Source: Actinomycetota bacterium
Lineage (GTDB): Bacteria; Actinomycetota; UBA4738
DNA length: 6,015 nucleotides
Reading direction: 5' to 3'
Assembly: GCA_013816105.1 (NCBI GenBank)
Contig: JACDEY010000079.1
Location: 1-6,015 of the forward strand
Part shown: positions 5,268-6,015 of the stretch, piece by piece
Position numbering within the stretch: position 1 is the first letter of the stretch
Layout: each line of letters opens with the position of its first letter
Notes under the pieces: generated by a model
Seen by the model: only the letters and a program-made list of their open reading frames with translations
Told to the model about the DNA's origin: nothing
The model's database searches: none
Translations under genes and position numbers: made by a program

Positions 5268-6015
5268 TTGTTCGACAAATCGTGGCCGGTGGTGGTCGCT
5301 CACCGGGGCGCCTCCTCGAGCCACGCCGAGAATACGCTGGAGGCATTCGACGGCGCCGTGGACGTGGGCGCGGACGTGGTGGAACTCGATGTGCGCCTGA
5401 CCGCCGACGAGGTTCCCGTGGTGATGCACGACGCCGACCTATTACGGACCACGGACGGCACCGGATGGGTGCACGAGCGGACAATGGACGAGATCCGCCA
5501 CGTCGACGCATCGGGTGGCCGGGGGCCGCGGACCCGCGTTCCCACGCTCCGCGAGACGCTCCAAGCGCTGCGCGGGCGGATCTGCGTCAACCTCGAGCTG
5601 AAGAACATGCCGGGAGAGCCGTCGTTCGACTCGCCCCTCGAGCGCGTGGCGGCTCAGTCCGTCGCGCTCGTCGAAGAGCTGGACATGGCTAAGGACGTGC
5701 TGCTCTCCTCGTTCAACTGGCTCACCATCGAACGCGTGCGCGATCTCTCCCCCGGCCTCGCCACGGGTTTCCTGACGATCGCCGGGATCGACCCCGAGGC
5801 GTCCCTCGTGTATGCGGCTTCGAGTGGACACGGGTTCGTGCTTCCGCAGGCCGAAGCGCTCATGGGAGCAGGGGAGGGCTTCGTCCGGTCGGCGCACGCA
5901 CGCGGCGTTCGCGTGGGGACCTGGACCGTCGATCGAGCGGAGGACGTCCAGCGTCTGTTCGAGATGGGCGTGGACGCCGTCGCGACGAACGTTCCGGAGA
6001 TGGCCGTCCAGATCC
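5268..6015 (+). CDS. glycerophosphodiester phosphodiesterase, extreme 3' end beyond window
   Basis: This GDPD-family enzyme hydrolyses glycerophosphodiesters to glycerol 3-phosphate and an alcohol, in phospholipid turnover or phosphate scavenging. Residues 1-249 are visible from TTG 5268. A TIM-barrel order of motifs is clear: AHRGAS at 11-16 with the catalytic His12 and Arg13, AENTL (20-24), VELDVRLT (38-45) with metal ligands Glu39 and Asp41, PVVMHD (50-55) with the second catalytic His54, LELK (109-112) with Glu110 and Lys112, SSFNW, and GTWTVD plus the closing GVDAVATNVPE. The family's usual length (about 240-260) implies that only a few residues are cut off. There is no signal peptide, so a cytosolic, UgpQ-like enzyme is more likely than a secreted GlpQ. 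The usual Pro before ENT is Ala here. It is divergent from whiB across 54 bp. Confidence 0.95.
   Translation, partial: MFDKSWPVVVAHRGASSSHAENTLEAFDGAVDVGADVVELDVRLTADEVPVVMHDADLLRTTDGTGWVHERTMDEIRHVDASGGRGPRTRVPTLRETLQALRGRICVNLELKNMPGEPSFDSPLERVAAQSVALVEELDMAKDVLLSSFNWLTIERVRDLSPGLATGFLTIAGIDPEASLVYAASSGHGFVLPQAEALMGAGEGFVRSAHARGVRVGTWTVDRAEDVQRLFEMGVDAVATNVPEMAVQI

Noticed and set aside
5214..5429. N-terminal extension of whiB to an upstream ATG (159 residues)
   Set aside because: The extra 72 residues are antisense to the phosphodiesterase coding region and unlike any WhiB. ATG 5213 gives the usual start and length.
4804..5511. Minus-strand 235-codon frame across whiB and the start of the phosphodiesterase gene
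   Set aside because: It is Arg/Pro/Ser-rich with no motif, in a different frame from whiB; a typical GC-rich shadow.
1..6015. A search by eye for tRNA genes, CRISPR repeats, insertion sequences, toxin-antitoxin pairs and riboswitches
   Set aside because: There are no spaced direct repeats, terminal inverted repeats, transposase or integrase motifs, or tRNA-like arms. The gaps are all under 150 bp and leave little room for large RNA elements.

Overview
The window is GC-rich chromosomal DNA with densely packed genes, and it looks actinobacterial. The strongest markers are a WhiB-family protein, found essentially only in Actinomycetota and their phages, and a SigR/SigH-type ECF sigma factor followed by an RsrA/RshA-type zinc anti-sigma factor. 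Several genes lack a clear Shine-Dalgarno sequence and instead have a -10-like hexamer just upstream of the start codon, which also fits actinobacterial leaderless transcription. I cannot assign a genus.

Layout. Positions 1-1438 (minus) hold the first 479 codons of the membrane AAA+ zinc protease FtsH, cut by the window edge just after the HExxH zinc motif. A 146-bp divergent gap separates it from a plus-strand pair: the sigma factor (1585-2178) and its anti-sigma factor (2144-2410), which overlap by 35 bp. Next comes a small 61-residue protein with a C-x4-C-x12-C-x2-H putative zinc site (2521-2706, plus). It converges on a BBE-type FAD-linked oxidoreductase (2712-4082, minus). Divergent from that oxidase is endonuclease III (4209-4895, plus), which converges on a WhiB1/WblE-like iron-sulfur regulator (4950-5213, minus). 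A 54-bp divergent gap with a palindromic -10-like box then leads into a glycerophosphodiester phosphodiesterase (5268 to the right edge, plus), missing only its extreme C-terminus.

How the genes may fit together. The sigma/anti-sigma pair should form a thiol-redox switch: oxidation of the zinc-thiolate cluster in the anti-sigma factor releases the sigma factor, which transcribes thiol-homeostasis and proteostasis genes. FtsH removes damaged or regulatory membrane and cytosolic proteins. Endonuclease III repairs oxidised pyrimidines using a [4Fe-4S] protein. The WhiB protein senses redox or NO through its own [4Fe-4S] cluster. The neighbourhood therefore has an oxidative-stress flavour, but a shared regulon is an inference. 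The FAD oxidase and the phosphodiesterase have no clear link to it.

I found no tRNA, rRNA, CRISPR array, insertion sequence or phage gene, and no obviously new multi-gene system. The points most worth a second look are the small Cys/His protein with its start-less upstream reading frame, the shared palindromic promoter between whiB and the phosphodiesterase gene, the probable leaderless GTG start of nth, the insertion near the catalytic Asp of Nth, and the HEMGH and GPPGCGKT variants of FtsH.
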